A stretch of DNA of 64,000 nucleotides from an uncultured Prevotella sp. Its GTDB lineage: Bacteria > Bacteroidota > Bacteroidia > Bacteroidales > Bacteroidaceae. This document shows, one piece after another, positions 45,777 through 54,965 of the stretch. The stretch spans positions 28,725-92,724 of the forward strand of contig ONAR01000003.1 in the NCBI GenBank assembly GCA_900315835.1, written 5' to 3'. The notes under the pieces were generated by a model, which saw nothing but the letters and a program-made list of their open reading frames with translations, was not told where the DNA came from and ran no database searches. Both the position numbers and the translations under genes were made by a program. Position 1 is the first letter of the stretch. Each line of letters opens with the position of its first letter.

Positions 45777-46724
45777 TCAAAGCGATGAGAAGTAGATGGC
45801 GACCACCGTCATCAATCCATAGATAAACATATCGCGCGCAGTCATACCCAATACTTGGTTAAGGGCCTTGCCATTCCATACCGCTTTCAGCTTCTCGTAG
45901 CTTTGGGAATGCTTGTAGGTATAGAAGAGGTAGGGAACGAAGCACATGACGTGCATCAGTTTGTTGTTGCAATTGACAAAGATGACGGCCATGGTGATGA
46001 AGGCTCCAGCGTAGCCGACGGCGTTGTAGAGTTGAGCGCCGCGCTTCTCGCCAAGTCTTACGATGAGCGTTCGCTTACCGTCACGCTCGTCGTTGTGTCG
46101 GTCGCGGAAGTTGTTGATGCAGAGCAGTGTGTCGATGACCAGACCGCAGCCGAAGCCACAGACCGCTACTTCTACCGTGATGCGTTGCATCTCCGAGGGC
46201 ATGATGACGTAGTAGGTGAAGATGACCGGCACCAAACCGAAAAACACCAAAACGAGGATGTCGCCCAATCCTTTATAAGAGAAAAAGGTGGTGTAGAGGA
46301 AGGCGAAGAGTACGCACGCGCCGCCGACGATCACCATCTCCCATCCGCCGTAGTAGATGAGCGGCAGGCCTACGAGGCAAGCGACGGCAGAGACTGCAAT
46401 GATGCCGATGCGCATGGCGCTTACTGTAATCCACCCTTCAGCGCAGGCGCGCTTAGGCCCGAGGCGAGAAGCAGGGTCGTCGTTGCCGTGGACGAAGTCG
46501 AAGTAGTCGTTGATGAGATTGGAATCAATCTGCATCAGAAACGCGAACAAAAAACACAAGATTGCCGGCAACAACTGGAAGTGTTCCCAGGTAGCGTCTT
46601 TCAACGCCAGTGCCACGCCAATCATGACGGGGACTGCTGCTCCCGACAACGTCTTTGGTCGTGCGGCTAAGAGCCACGCCTCCAATGAGTTGGTCGCTAT
46701 CTTATCATTTTCATTGATCATCAT
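45777..46724 (-). CDS. menA: 1,4-dihydroxy-2-naphthoate polyprenyltransferase
   Basis: Prenylates DHNA in menaquinone synthesis; inner membrane. 315 residues, UbiA superfamily, about eight membrane segments. Asp-rich motifs NDYFDFVHGNDD and NNFRDRHNDERDGKRT are intact. The start at 46724 could equally be Met2 at 46721. menG is at 25322; other men genes are not in the window. Confidence 0.94.
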   Translation of the reverse strand: MMINENDKIATNSLEAWLLAARPKTLSGAAVPVMIGVALALKDATWEHFQLLPAILCFLFAFLMQIDSNLINDYFDFVHGNDDPASRLGPKRACAEGWITVSAMRIGIIAVSAVACLVGLPLIYYGGWEMVIVGGACVLFAFLYTTFFSYKGLGDILVLVFFGLVPVIFTYYVIMPSEMQRITVEVAVCGFGCGLVIDTLLCINNFRDRHNDERDGKRTLIVRLGEKRGAQLYNAVGYAGAFITMAVIFVNCNNKLMHVMCFVPYLFYTYKHSQSYEKLKAVWNGKALNQVLGMTARDMFIYGLMTVVAIYFSSL

Positions 46725-46771
46725 TGCAATTGTCTTTCTTCGTTCATCTTTCCCTCAGCCAATACGCAGAT

Positions 46772-49099
46772 TTAGTTGGCGAAGTCCCAGCTGATGCCGA
46801 ATCGGAAGATGCGGGTGTTGAGCGGGTAGTGGGGTGTGAAGAAGTAATCCTTGTTGCCGGAGCCACCGTTGACGTGGCTCATCATCACGAAGAAACGGGC
46901 CTTCTTCAGTTTGAAGTTCAAGTAAACGTTGGCAAGTGGGTAGCCGCCAATCTTTACATTGGCGTCGTTGGCTTGCACCGCGTATTGCCCGAGCGAGGGT
47001 ACGTAGTCGGGCGCCGTGTATTTGGTGAAATAGCGTAGGTCGGCGCCGAAGTCGCAATGCAGTACGTGGGCAATCATAAAGCGCAGATAAAGATTGGTGT
47101 AGACGTTGATTGACGGCACCGGCAATACGCTCTGCGAGGTTGACTTCTGCCATGTGACCACCGACTCCCAGTTGAGGGGGCCAAAGGTAAAGTCTTGCGC
47201 TATCTCAGCCGTCAGCACGGTGATGGGGTCGCTCTCCTGACGCGAGTAAGCGGCGTTAAAGAGGCGGCCGTCGTCGCTCGTCGTGTAAGTGGTGGCGAAA
47301 TAAGTGTAGTTCTTTATCTCGTCGGCAGCGAAGCGCAGTCGCGTACGCGTCTTTTGATAGTTCAAAACACCTTGCACGCGGAAGTGGTCAATCATCGAGA
47401 GATCGTCATCATCCCACCACAGATGGCGGCTTTGGTAATGACGATAATAGAATGAGGGCTTCTCGTGGTGATAGAAGCCGGATGCAGCCAGCGTCATCGT
47501 ATCCTTAAACAGTGGGAAGTTGAGGTCGATGCCTCCGTCAACCTTGAATTCTCCGACGTTGTAGCCCAATGCAGCAAACTCACCGGTGACATTGTAGTGC
47601 AGTGTCTCTCCCTGCGTTTTACTGAGCTGCGCGCCTGCGGTGAAGCTGTGCTCATTCCATTTACGCTGACCGACGGAGTCGGGTAGGGTGTAGTGGTCGA
47701 GCGTATGCGAGGCGAAGAGCTTGGCGCCCATCTTCACCCATTTGTTGAATCCCTCGAGCAGAGAGATGGCAAACGTATTGCGCAGACTCCAGTGAGCGGT
47801 GCGGTCATAGATGGAGTCGTTGCCGAATTTCTCAGCCACATTATAGGTGTCGAGATAGTAATTGCTCGGTGTCTCATAGGCTTCGTAGATGCGGCGGTAG
47901 TTGTTGAACTCGACCGTATGGATGAAGCTCGTCACCGGAACGTATTCGTTCTTGAGCCACATGGTGTCTTCCTTCGCCTTCTTCTCGGCTGCGAGCAGAC
48001 TGTCGATGGCTTCCTTGCTATTGACTTTGAGCCTTGCCTCCGCCGTGGTGGAGTCGCGTGGAGCGGCTTTGTCAGCAATCTTGGCGTCGTCGGGTCTGCC
48101 GCTGAAGGTCTCGGGAACTTTTACGTTGCGGTCGTCTTTCTCACCGCGTTCGCGGGCACTCTTCATTGCCTCATCCTTCGCTTCGCGGGCAGCCTTCTCC
48201 TTGGCGGCTTCCATCGCGAACTTCTTCGCCTTAATCTCGTCGTCGGTCATGCGCACCTTACGGTTGAAGCCGAGGCTGTAGCGCTGAGAGAAGAAGAGGT
48301 GTTGGTTGTCGTTTCGATTCCAGTTGCGCTCGAGCATGGTGGGTATCTCCGAGTTGGTGTAGCTCTCATTGTACATCTCGGGGTGGGTGATGTAGTAGTC
48401 ATTGGTGATACCACCGTTCTCGGTGACCTTCTCATGCAGCGTTGAGAACAGCAGATGAGCCTGATAGCGGTCGCCCAGGTAGCTGCCATACATCGTGTAG
48501 TTGAAGTGGGAAGTGCTTTGGTTGCTGTAATAGCCGCGGCCGTAGATGTAATCGAAAAGAAACCCTACGCCAATGCGCTTACCCGCATTCACCGCGAACT
48601 TAGCCTTGAAATGGTCCTCGCCGTTGGTTCGGTTGCCGCAGTTGTTGTAGCTGATGTTGGTGAGCGGAGACAGCGTGTTGGTGAAGAGGAAGTTCTCCAC
48701 CGGTGTTACGAAATAGTCGTAGGGATTGACGAAGATGAATTTATCATTCTCTTTCCGGTCAACGAAGATACGGTTCTGACGTGGCGCCCCCAGGTTGCCG
48801 GTGGAGTTGTATTCCCCCCGCAAGCCCGTTGTGAAGATGGTGTTCTGAAACATATCGGTGAGCGTATCGGGCTGAGCGGGGATACGGTCGCCGAATCTGC
48901 GGTCAATCTTCCACACGTAGATGCCTTCGGGAATCTCCTTGTCGGTACCCAGAGAGTCGGCCGACTTCTTCCGGTTTTGGGCATTGGTGATATTGCCGTC
49001 GGGGTCTATCTGGTTGAACCCGTTGTTGTAATCGTCAACCTGCGCATGCGCTGACAGGGTGGCAACAGCCAATAAGAGAATGCTGAGCAGTTTCTTCAT
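46772..49099 (-). CDS. Porin_10 family putative outer membrane porin
   Basis: 775 residues with a signal peptide (1-20). Typical Bacteroidota 'putative porin' (Porin_10) pattern: many alternating amphipathic strands, Tyr/Phe-rich, ending in an aromatic-rich strand (FRFGISWDFAN). The segment about 284-384 (starting MTDDEIKAKK) is instead highly charged and helical, with Ala/Lys/Glu repeats, and looks like a large surface or periplasmic insertion. The gene overlaps the small membrane protein upstream by 4 bases. Confidence 0.85.
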   Translation of the reverse strand: MKKLLSILLLAVATLSAHAQVDDYNNGFNQIDPDGNITNAQNRKKSADSLGTDKEIPEGIYVWKIDRRFGDRIPAQPDTLTDMFQNTIFTTGLRGEYNSTGNLGAPRQNRIFVDRKENDKFIFVNPYDYFVTPVENFLFTNTLSPLTNISYNNCGNRTNGEDHFKAKFAVNAGKRIGVGFLFDYIYGRGYYSNQSTSHFNYTMYGSYLGDRYQAHLLFSTLHEKVTENGGITNDYYITHPEMYNESYTNSEIPTMLERNWNRNDNQHLFFSQRYSLGFNRKVRMTDDEIKAKKFAMEAAKEKAAREAKDEAMKSARERGEKDDRNVKVPETFSGRPDDAKIADKAAPRDSTTAEARLKVNSKEAIDSLLAAEKKAKEDTMWLKNEYVPVTSFIHTVEFNNYRRIYEAYETPSNYYLDTYNVAEKFGNDSIYDRTAHWSLRNTFAISLLEGFNKWVKMGAKLFASHTLDHYTLPDSVGQRKWNEHSFTAGAQLSKTQGETLHYNVTGEFAALGYNVGEFKVDGGIDLNFPLFKDTMTLAASGFYHHEKPSFYYRHYQSRHLWWDDDDLSMIDHFRVQGVLNYQKTRTRLRFAADEIKNYTYFATTYTTSDDGRLFNAAYSRQESDPITVLTAEIAQDFTFGPLNWESVVTWQKSTSQSVLPVPSINVYTNLYLRFMIAHVLHCDFGADLRYFTKYTAPDYVPSLGQYAVQANDANVKIGGYPLANVYLNFKLKKARFFVMMSHVNGGSGNKDYFFTPHYPLNTRIFRFGISWDFAN

Positions 49100-49305
49100 T
49101 TAATAAATCGTAAAGCACACTCAACAATCTTAAAGACCATTGCTGAGAGTATGATGATGATGCCTACCGTCTGAGGCGTGTAAAGGAGATAGAAAACGAC
49201 GCCCACAATGCCGCCAATCATAAAGATGATGTTGAGCCACTGTCTGACGTTTCTGAACTGGTCGGCTTTGGTGTTCTCCTCTCCCCGGTGCTTGCGTTCT
49301 ATCAT
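49096..49305 (-). CDS. Small two-helix membrane protein
   Basis: 69 residues with two hydrophobic segments (about 25-42 and 47-62) and a charged N-terminus. No recognisable domain. It overlaps the porin gene by 4 bases (ATGA), so it may be coupled to it. Confidence 0.7.
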   Translation of the reverse strand: MIERKHRGEENTKADQFRNVRQWLNIIFMIGGIVGVVFYLLYTPQTVGIIIILSAMVFKIVECALRFIK

Positions 49306-49348
49306 AGAAATGCGACTTATGTTAGATACCTGAAGCTTTAGGGTATGC

Positions 49349-50008
49349 TTAAATACCTAAAGCCTTACTGATTCTGCTGAAGATGTTATCCTTTCGGTCG
49401 ATGGTCTTCATACGGAATTTACCACTTGATTTAGCGAGCTTCGTCATCTTCTTGTTCAACCCCACCTTGTCGGTAATCCACTCCTCGGCCTTCACTTGCA
49501 TGCCGTTGTCGCCGCGGTTCATCTCGTAAGCGTAGTTGATGCGCTGCATAGTGACGTTGATATGATGATCTGATGCTGTGGCGACGAGGATGTAATTCAT
49601 CTGCGTACGGTCGAGCTGAATGAATGAAGACGAGAAGACGAGCCACTCCTTCATGTTGGCGACGATGGTGTGCTCGGCTTTGTTCACGGCTACGATGCGG
49701 CTGCCTGGGTCGATGTCTTTATTCTGGGTCTCAGCGACAAACTGCTGCATCACCGCATACACCTTCTGATAAATCTCGTCAGCGCTTTGGCCGGGAACAT
49801 CCTTGTCCAACGTAAAAACCACCTTGCCGTCGACCTCAGGCACTGCCCCAGCCAGATACTTCGCGTCGACAGTTGACTTGGGCTTCTCCTTCTTCACTTT
49901 CTTGGTTTGTTGCTGCTGCGTGGGGGCGTCGGGTATCTCCCATACGTTATTTTGAGCCATTCCCATCATCGGAAGGCAGGCTAAAAGGGCAATGATGATC
50001 TTTCTCAT
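49349..50008 (-). CDS. DUF4468 domain-containing exported protein
   Basis: 219 residues with a signal peptide (1-18, ending in MGMAQ), a short Gln/Lys-rich linker (34-48) and a DUF4468-type domain (FTLDKDVPGQSADEIYQKV and following). It is probably periplasmic or outer-membrane associated. Function unknown. First gene of the 50.0-45.0 kb minus-strand group; a -7 element (CAAAGTTA on plus, 50035-50042) is just upstream. Confidence 0.8.
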   Translation of the reverse strand: MRKIIIALLACLPMMGMAQNNVWEIPDAPTQQQQTKKVKKEKPKSTVDAKYLAGAVPEVDGKVVFTLDKDVPGQSADEIYQKVYAVMQQFVAETQNKDIDPGSRIVAVNKAEHTIVANMKEWLVFSSSFIQLDRTQMNYILVATASDHHINVTMQRINYAYEMNRGDNGMQVKAEEWITDKVGLNKKMTKLAKSSGKFRMKTIDRKDNIFSRISKALGI

Positions 50009-50090
50009 AGTCTTGAAGAATTTGTTTATATGAGCAAAGTTACGAAATATTTGCTCACTTCCCTAATGTTATGTTCTTTTTTTTGAATTC

Positions 50091-52145
50091 TCAACCTTTC
50101 TTTATACTATCGTTATCCTTCTGCTCCAACAGCGACTGCAGCCGCAGCATCTCGTCGCGGTATTGCGCGGCTTGGATGAAGTCGAGTTTCTTGGCGGCTT
50201 CCTCCATGAGCGCCTTGGTGTGGGCAATGCTCTTCTCGAGTTCGGACTTGCTCATCTCTCTGATGATGGGGTCAGCGGCAAAGGCGCCTTGATCAGGCTC
50301 GATATACACTTGCTGGGCATAAGCCTTGGTGCGGCTCGTCTCGGTGCTCTCCGATTGCGGCAGTGTGTCTTTGATGCTCTTTACAATCTGCTTCGGCGTG
50401 ATGTGGTGGTCGCTGTTGTATTTCAGCTGAATACTGCGGCGGCGGTTGGTCTCGTCGATGGTGCGCTGCATGCTCTCGGTGATGGTGTCGGCGTACATGA
50501 TGACCTTACCGTTGACATTGCGGGCTGCGCGGCCAGCGGTCTGCGTCAGACTGCGGTGGCTACGCAGGAATCCTTCCTTGTCGGCGTCGAGAATGGCGAC
50601 GAGCGATACCTCGGGCAGGTCGAGGCCCTCACGCAACAGGTTAACGCCGACAAGCACATCGTAGACACCGGCACGCAAGTCGTTCATAATCTTCACGCGG
50701 TCGAGCGTAGCCACGTCGCTGTGGATGTAAGCTGCCTTGATGTTGTGGTTGAGCAGGTATTCGGTCAACTCCTCAGCCATGCGCTTGGTCAGGGTCGTAA
50801 CCAATACGCGCTCGTTGCGGGCTGATCGGACCACAATCTCCTCGAGCAGGTCGTCAATCTGGTTTTCCGACGGTCTGACGTCAATCTCGGGATCAAGCAA
50901 CCCCGTCGGGCGGATGAGCTGCTCAACGACGACGCCTTCCGACTCCTGCAGCTCGTAGTCGGCAGGTGTGGCGGAGACGTAGATAATCTGATGAATCATG
51001 TCGTGGAATTCCTCGAAGCGCAACGGTCGGTTGTCGAAGGCTGCGGGCAAGCGGAAGCCGTATTCCACGAGGTTCTGCTTCCTGGCGCGGTCACCGCCAT
51101 ACATCGCGTTGATCTGAGGAACGGTGACGTGGCTCTCGTCGATGACCATCAGATAATCCTTGGGGAAGAAGTCGAGCAGACAGTAAGGCCGCTGCCCTGG
51201 CTCACGACCGTCAAAGTAGCGTGAGTAGTTCTCGATGCCGGAGCAGTGGCCCAGTTCCTTTATCATCTCTATATCGTATTCCACGCGCTCCTTAATGCGG
51301 TGAGCCTTAATGGCGTCGCCCATCTCGTTGAAGTAATCCACCTGCTTCACGAGGTCGTCTTGAATCATGCGTATGGCGTTCTCGGTCTGCTCCTTCGAGG
51401 TGACGAAGAGGTTGGCGGGGTAGATGTCGTAAGTAGCAAACTGCTGCAAGCTGTGCATTGATACGGCATCGACTTCCTCGATGCTGTCAATCTCATCATC
51501 CCACCAAGTGACCCGCAGGATGTTGTCGGAATAAGCCATGGCGATGTTAACCGTATCGCCTTTCACCGAGAAATAGCCTCGTTGCAGGTCGACGTCGTTG
51601 CGCAGATAGAGGGCGCTGACCAACCGACGGAGAAACTCGTTGCGGTCGAGTTTCTGCCCTACCTTGATGTGGATGACATTCTCCTGCATCGACACCGGTG
51701 CGCCCATACCATAGATACACGACACCGACGATACGACGATGACGTCCTTACGCCCTGAAAGCAAGTCGCTTACGGCTGCCAACCGCAGTTTGTCAATCTC
51801 GTCGTTGATGGCGAGGTCTTTCTCGATATAGGTGTCGGTCGAGGGCATGTAAGCCTCCGGCTGATAGTAATCGTAGTAGCTGACGTAGTAGTCAACGGCG
51901 TTGTGGGGGAAGAACCCCTTCATCTCCTCATAGAGCTGGGCGGCGAGCGTCTTGTTGTGGCTGAGGATGAGCGTGGGCTTTCCGACGTTTGCGATGACAT
52001 TGGCCACGGTAAACGTCTTACCCGAACCGGTAACGCCGAGCAGCACCTGAGCCGGGTCGCCACGTTTGATGCCGTCGGTGAGCTGCTTGATGGCCTCGGG
52101 CTGGTCACCGGTGGGCTTGAATTTTGAGGTTATCTGAAAATCCAT
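50091..52145 (-). CDS. uvrB: Excinuclease ABC subunit B (UvrB)
   Basis: 684 residues from the ATG at 52145 (MDFQITSKFKPTGDQPEA). Walker A GVTGSGKTFTVANV at 37-50, the beta-hairpin region YYDYYQPEAYMPSTDTYIEKD (quoted only in part here), helicase motifs (ILDADKEGFLRS, QTAGRAARN) and the C-terminal UVR motif are present. The promoter (52152-52182) puts the transcript start at or next to the ATG, so the mRNA may be leaderless. Confidence 0.97.
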   Translation of the reverse strand: MDFQITSKFKPTGDQPEAIKQLTDGIKRGDPAQVLLGVTGSGKTFTVANVIANVGKPTLILSHNKTLAAQLYEEMKGFFPHNAVDYYVSYYDYYQPEAYMPSTDTYIEKDLAINDEIDKLRLAAVSDLLSGRKDVIVVSSVSCIYGMGAPVSMQENVIHIKVGQKLDRNEFLRRLVSALYLRNDVDLQRGYFSVKGDTVNIAMAYSDNILRVTWWDDEIDSIEEVDAVSMHSLQQFATYDIYPANLFVTSKEQTENAIRMIQDDLVKQVDYFNEMGDAIKAHRIKERVEYDIEMIKELGHCSGIENYSRYFDGREPGQRPYCLLDFFPKDYLMVIDESHVTVPQINAMYGGDRARKQNLVEYGFRLPAAFDNRPLRFEEFHDMIHQIIYVSATPADYELQESEGVVVEQLIRPTGLLDPEIDVRPSENQIDDLLEEIVVRSARNERVLVTTLTKRMAEELTEYLLNHNIKAAYIHSDVATLDRVKIMNDLRAGVYDVLVGVNLLREGLDLPEVSLVAILDADKEGFLRSHRSLTQTAGRAARNVNGKVIMYADTITESMQRTIDETNRRRSIQLKYNSDHHITPKQIVKSIKDTLPQSESTETSRTKAYAQQVYIEPDQGAFAADPIIREMSKSELEKSIAHTKALMEEAAKKLDFIQAAQYRDEMLRLQSLLEQKDNDSIKKG

Positions 52146-52151
52146 AGTCCA

Positions 52152-52182
52152 CAAAGTTAAGCATTTTTTCGTTTATGGCAAT
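52152..52182 (-). promoter_or_regulatory. Promoter of uvrB
   Basis: On the minus strand ATTG (52179-52182), 19 bp, TAACTTTG (52152-52159). The -7 element ends 6 bases before the ATG at 52145. Confidence 0.6.
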
Positions 52183-52218
52183 GAAATTCGGTAAAATAAC
52201 TAAAAAAGCGGCTTTATA

Positions 52219-52251
52219 TTTGGATGATTAGCATTTTTAGTTGTAAATTTG
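52219..52251 (+). promoter_or_regulatory. Promoter of the bamD-rpoZ-DUF4293 operon
   Basis: TTTG (52219-52222), 21 bp, TAAATTTG (52244-52251), placing the start within a few bases of the bamD ATG at 52260. Confidence 0.75.
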
Positions 52252-52259
52252 CAGAATAA

Positions 52260-53105
52260 ATGACGAGAATGAAGAACATCAGTATACTGACTATGCTTGC
52301 GTTGCTGCTTCTGACCGGTTGTCAGAAGGAGTTCAATGCTGTGTATAAGTCCACCGACTACCGCTACAAGTACGAGTATGCAAAGCAATGCTATGCAGAG
52401 GGAAAGTATCAGCGCGCAGTAACGCTGCTTCAAGATCTTATCGTTCCCTTGAAGGGTAGCCAAGATGCGCAGGAGAGTCTCTATATGCTTGGCATGGCGG
52501 AGTATATGTCGCAGGACTATGAGACTGCAGCTGAGACGTTCAAGAAATATGTAAAGACTTACCCCAGAGGCGAATACACTGAAATGGCGCAGTTCTACGA
52601 CGGGCAGAGTCTCTACATGAGTACGCCGGAGCCCCGTCTTGACCAGACACAGACGGTGTCGGCCATCTCCGCTTTCCAGGAATACCTCGACCTCTTCCCC
52701 GATGCCAAGAACAAGGATTTGGCGCAGACCCGACTCTTTGCTTTGCAGGACAAACTGGTGGAGAAGGAGTTGCTCTCGGCAAAGCTCTACTACAATCTCG
52801 GGTCTTATTTCAACAACTGCTCGTATGGCGGCAACAACTACGAGGCTTGCATCGTGACCTCGCAGAATGCCCTGAAGGATTACCCCTATACCAACAAACG
52901 CGAGGAGTTTGCCACGCTCATCATGCGCAGCAAGTTCCATTTGGCTGAGCAGAGTGTGGAGTCGAAGAAGCTCGAGCGCTATCAGGATGCCGAAGACGAA
53001 TGCTACGGCTTCATCAACGAGTATCCTGACTCAAAGGAGCGTAAGGAAGCCGAGGAGTTTATCACAAAGTGTAAGAAAGTCACCGGCGAGACCAAGGAAG
53101 ACTAA
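52260..53105 (+). CDS. bamD: Outer membrane assembly lipoprotein BamD
   Basis: 281 residues. A lipobox (LLLTGC, Cys21) and TPR-like repeats (YKYEYAKQCYAEGKYQRAV, AQFYDGQSLYMS) match BamD/YfiO, a part of the BAM complex. The start of the transcript is very close to the ATG. It is followed by rpoZ. Confidence 0.92.
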   Translation: MTRMKNISILTMLALLLLTGCQKEFNAVYKSTDYRYKYEYAKQCYAEGKYQRAVTLLQDLIVPLKGSQDAQESLYMLGMAEYMSQDYETAAETFKKYVKTYPRGEYTEMAQFYDGQSLYMSTPEPRLDQTQTVSAISAFQEYLDLFPDAKNKDLAQTRLFALQDKLVEKELLSAKLYYNLGSYFNNCSYGGNNYEACIVTSQNALKDYPYTNKREEFATLIMRSKFHLAEQSVESKKLERYQDAEDECYGFINEYPDSKERKEAEEFITKCKKVTGETKED

Positions 53106-53161
53106 TGAGACCGATGAGGCCTAATCGAGAAAGTTTTATTATATAGACATTTTAATAATAT

Positions 53162-53512
53162 ATGGATTACAAGAAATCGAAAGCACCAGTCAACACCATT
53201 ACCCGCAACATCATGGATCTCTGCAAGGATACGGGCAATATCTATGAGAGTGTGGTTATCATTGGTAAGCGTGCCAATCAGATTGCTGTGGAGATAAAGT
53301 CCGACCTCAGCAAGAAGTTGGCTGAGTTTGCCTCTTACAACGACTCACTGGAGGAGGTTTTCGAGAACCGTGAGCAGATTGAGATCAGCCGTTACTATGA
53401 GCGTCTGCCGAAGCCTTCACTCTTGGCTACCCAGGAGTTTATCGAGGGCAACATCTATTGGAGAGACCCTTCCAAGGACAACGAAGACAATCAGCAGCAG
53501 GAGGAGGCTTAA
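53162..53512 (+). CDS. rpoZ: RNA polymerase omega/Rpb6-like subunit
   Basis: 116 residues of the Bacteroidota type: NTITRNIMDLCKDTGNIYESVVIIGKRANQIA corresponds to the omega/Rpb6 fold (shown over its first half), and the C-terminus is acidic and Gln/Glu rich. It is probably needed for RNA polymerase assembly. Placed 56 bases after bamD, and its stop abuts the next start codon at 53513. Confidence 0.88.
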   Translation: MDYKKSKAPVNTITRNIMDLCKDTGNIYESVVIIGKRANQIAVEIKSDLSKKLAEFASYNDSLEEVFENREQIEISRYYERLPKPSLLATQEFIEGNIYWRDPSKDNEDNQQQEEA

Positions 53513-53962
53513 ATGTTACAACGTAAGCAAACCATTTACCTGCTCCTGGCATTGGCTGCGCTCATCGTTTGCCTCTGCCTGCCTATCGGAAAGATAGACA
53601 CCACCGCAGGCAAGGTTGTAGCCGTGTGGTACAACTACGGATTGACGATGGACAATGCGCTCACTGCTCATCCGCTGCTCTTCGTTGAGTTGGTAGTGAC
53701 GGGAGTGCTTACGCTCATCACCATCTTCCTTTATCACCGCCGCAAACTGCAGATGGCGCTTTGCTTAGGCTGCATCTTCCTCTGTGGCGCATGGTATGGC
53801 AGCTATGTCTTCTACGCCTTGGAAACCTTCAATCAGTTGGGTGAGTTCCACATTAGCTTTGCCGCTTGTCTGCCGCTGGTGGCCGTCATCTTCTTTTTCC
53901 TCGCCAGAATGGGCGTCAAGCATGATGAGGAGCTGATTAAGTCAATGGACCGCATCAGATAA
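53513..53962 (+). CDS. DUF4293 family membrane protein
   Basis: 149 residues with four membrane segments (about 7-24, 52-72, 79-98, 113-133). Its partner in this phylum is normally rpoZ (family knowledge). Starts at the base after the rpoZ stop. Function unknown. Terminator at 54033-54076. Confidence 0.85.
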   Translation: MLQRKQTIYLLLALAALIVCLCLPIGKIDTTAGKVVAVWYNYGLTMDNALTAHPLLFVELVVTGVLTLITIFLYHRRKLQMALCLGCIFLCGAWYGSYVFYALETFNQLGEFHISFAACLPLVAVIFFFLARMGVKHDEELIKSMDRIR

Positions 53963-54032
53963 CCGGCGGGTCTTCGGTAAGCGAGAGCTTTCCGATACCG
54001 AAAGAATTATAGAAATTTGATTTTCCATAGCT

Positions 54033-54076
54033 AAGGCTGGGGCGAGGGCAATCTCCTTTCCCCAGCCTTTCTTTTG
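54033..54076 (+). terminator. Terminator of the bamD-rpoZ-DUF4293 operon
   Basis: AAGGCTGGGG (54033-54042) pairs with CCCCAGCCTT (54060-54069), followed by TTCTTTT. A second weaker hairpin, TTCGGTA/TACCGAA, lies at 53973-54002. Confidence 0.8.
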
Positions 54077-54156
54077 TAGATTTTGCCGTGGTTACCCCTG
54101 TGGTGGCACAATATTTGTTGTCAACTGAATGATTAACGAATGGAGGATTTATAACT

Positions 54157-54846
54157 ATGGCATTTATTGATTATTATAAGATTCTTGGCGTCGACCGCAA
54201 TATTCCTCAGAAGGATGTGCGTCGCGCTTTCTTGAAACGCGCTAAGCAGTTCCACCCCGATCTTCACCCCGATGACCCCAAGGCCAAGGCTAAGTTCCAG
54301 GCTTTGAACGAGGCTTATGAGGTGATTGGCGACCCCGAGAAGCGTAAGAAGTATGACCAGTTCGGTCAAAACTGGAAAGAGGCTGACGCCTTCAATCAGG
54401 CAGGTGGCAATGGTGGCGGTTCGTCGTTCCATTGGAGCTCGTCGGATGGCGGTTCGCCGTTTGACGGCTTTGACTTCTCCGGCTTTGGCCCTGGTGGCGG
54501 GTTCTCGAGCTTCTTCGAGGATTTGTTCGGTCATGGTGCGGGTCATGGCTTCTCATCGCATTCTGCGCGTACAAGTACCGGCGAGATGAATGCGAAGGTG
54601 AATATTGACCTATACACTGCATTGCTTGGCGGCGAAGTCATCATTCAGTTGAGGAATGGATCGAAGATTAAGTTGAAGGTAAAGCCAGAGACGCAAAACG
54701 GTACCCGCGTCAGATTGCGTGGCAAGGGCTACGACCGTGGCGATGGCACCTTTGGCGACTTGATCATCACCTTCAACGTTACATTGCCCACCAATCTCAG
54801 TGATCGCCAGAAGCAGTTGCTCAACGAGATGCGGTATGCGGGGTAG
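54157..54846 (+). CDS. Short DnaJ-like (CbpA-type) co-chaperone
   Basis: 229 residues. The J domain (1-70) has the HPD motif (QFHPDLHPDD). A Gly/Phe-rich linker (85-140) follows, then one DnaJ C-terminal domain (about 145-229). There is no zinc finger and only one of the two usual C-terminal subdomains, so it is shorter than CbpA (about 300). It probably stimulates DnaK. Monocistronic by position. Confidence 0.88.
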   Translation: MAFIDYYKILGVDRNIPQKDVRRAFLKRAKQFHPDLHPDDPKAKAKFQALNEAYEVIGDPEKRKKYDQFGQNWKEADAFNQAGGNGGGSSFHWSSSDGGSPFDGFDFSGFGPGGGFSSFFEDLFGHGAGHGFSSHSARTSTGEMNAKVNIDLYTALLGGEVIIQLRNGSKIKLKVKPETQNGTRVRLRGKGYDRGDGTFGDLIITFNVTLPTNLSDRQKQLLNEMRYAG

Positions 54847-54856
54847 AAGTATTTCA

Positions 54857-54903
54857 CAACCCCGGAGGGGTTGCGGGAAATAGCCGCAATCGCTCCGGGG
54901 TTG
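54857..54903. terminator. Bipartite terminator between dnaJ-like gene and thiL
   Basis: Outer stem CAACCCCGGAG (54857-54867) / CTCCGGGGTTG (54893-54903), perfect over 11 bp, encloses an inner stem TTGCGG/CCGCAA. Suits both convergent genes. Confidence 0.7.
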
Positions 54904-54965
54904 ATTGTTTTGTCTTGAACTTATCAGCCTATCTGATAAACGCCGATTGACTTTCGAATCAATTA

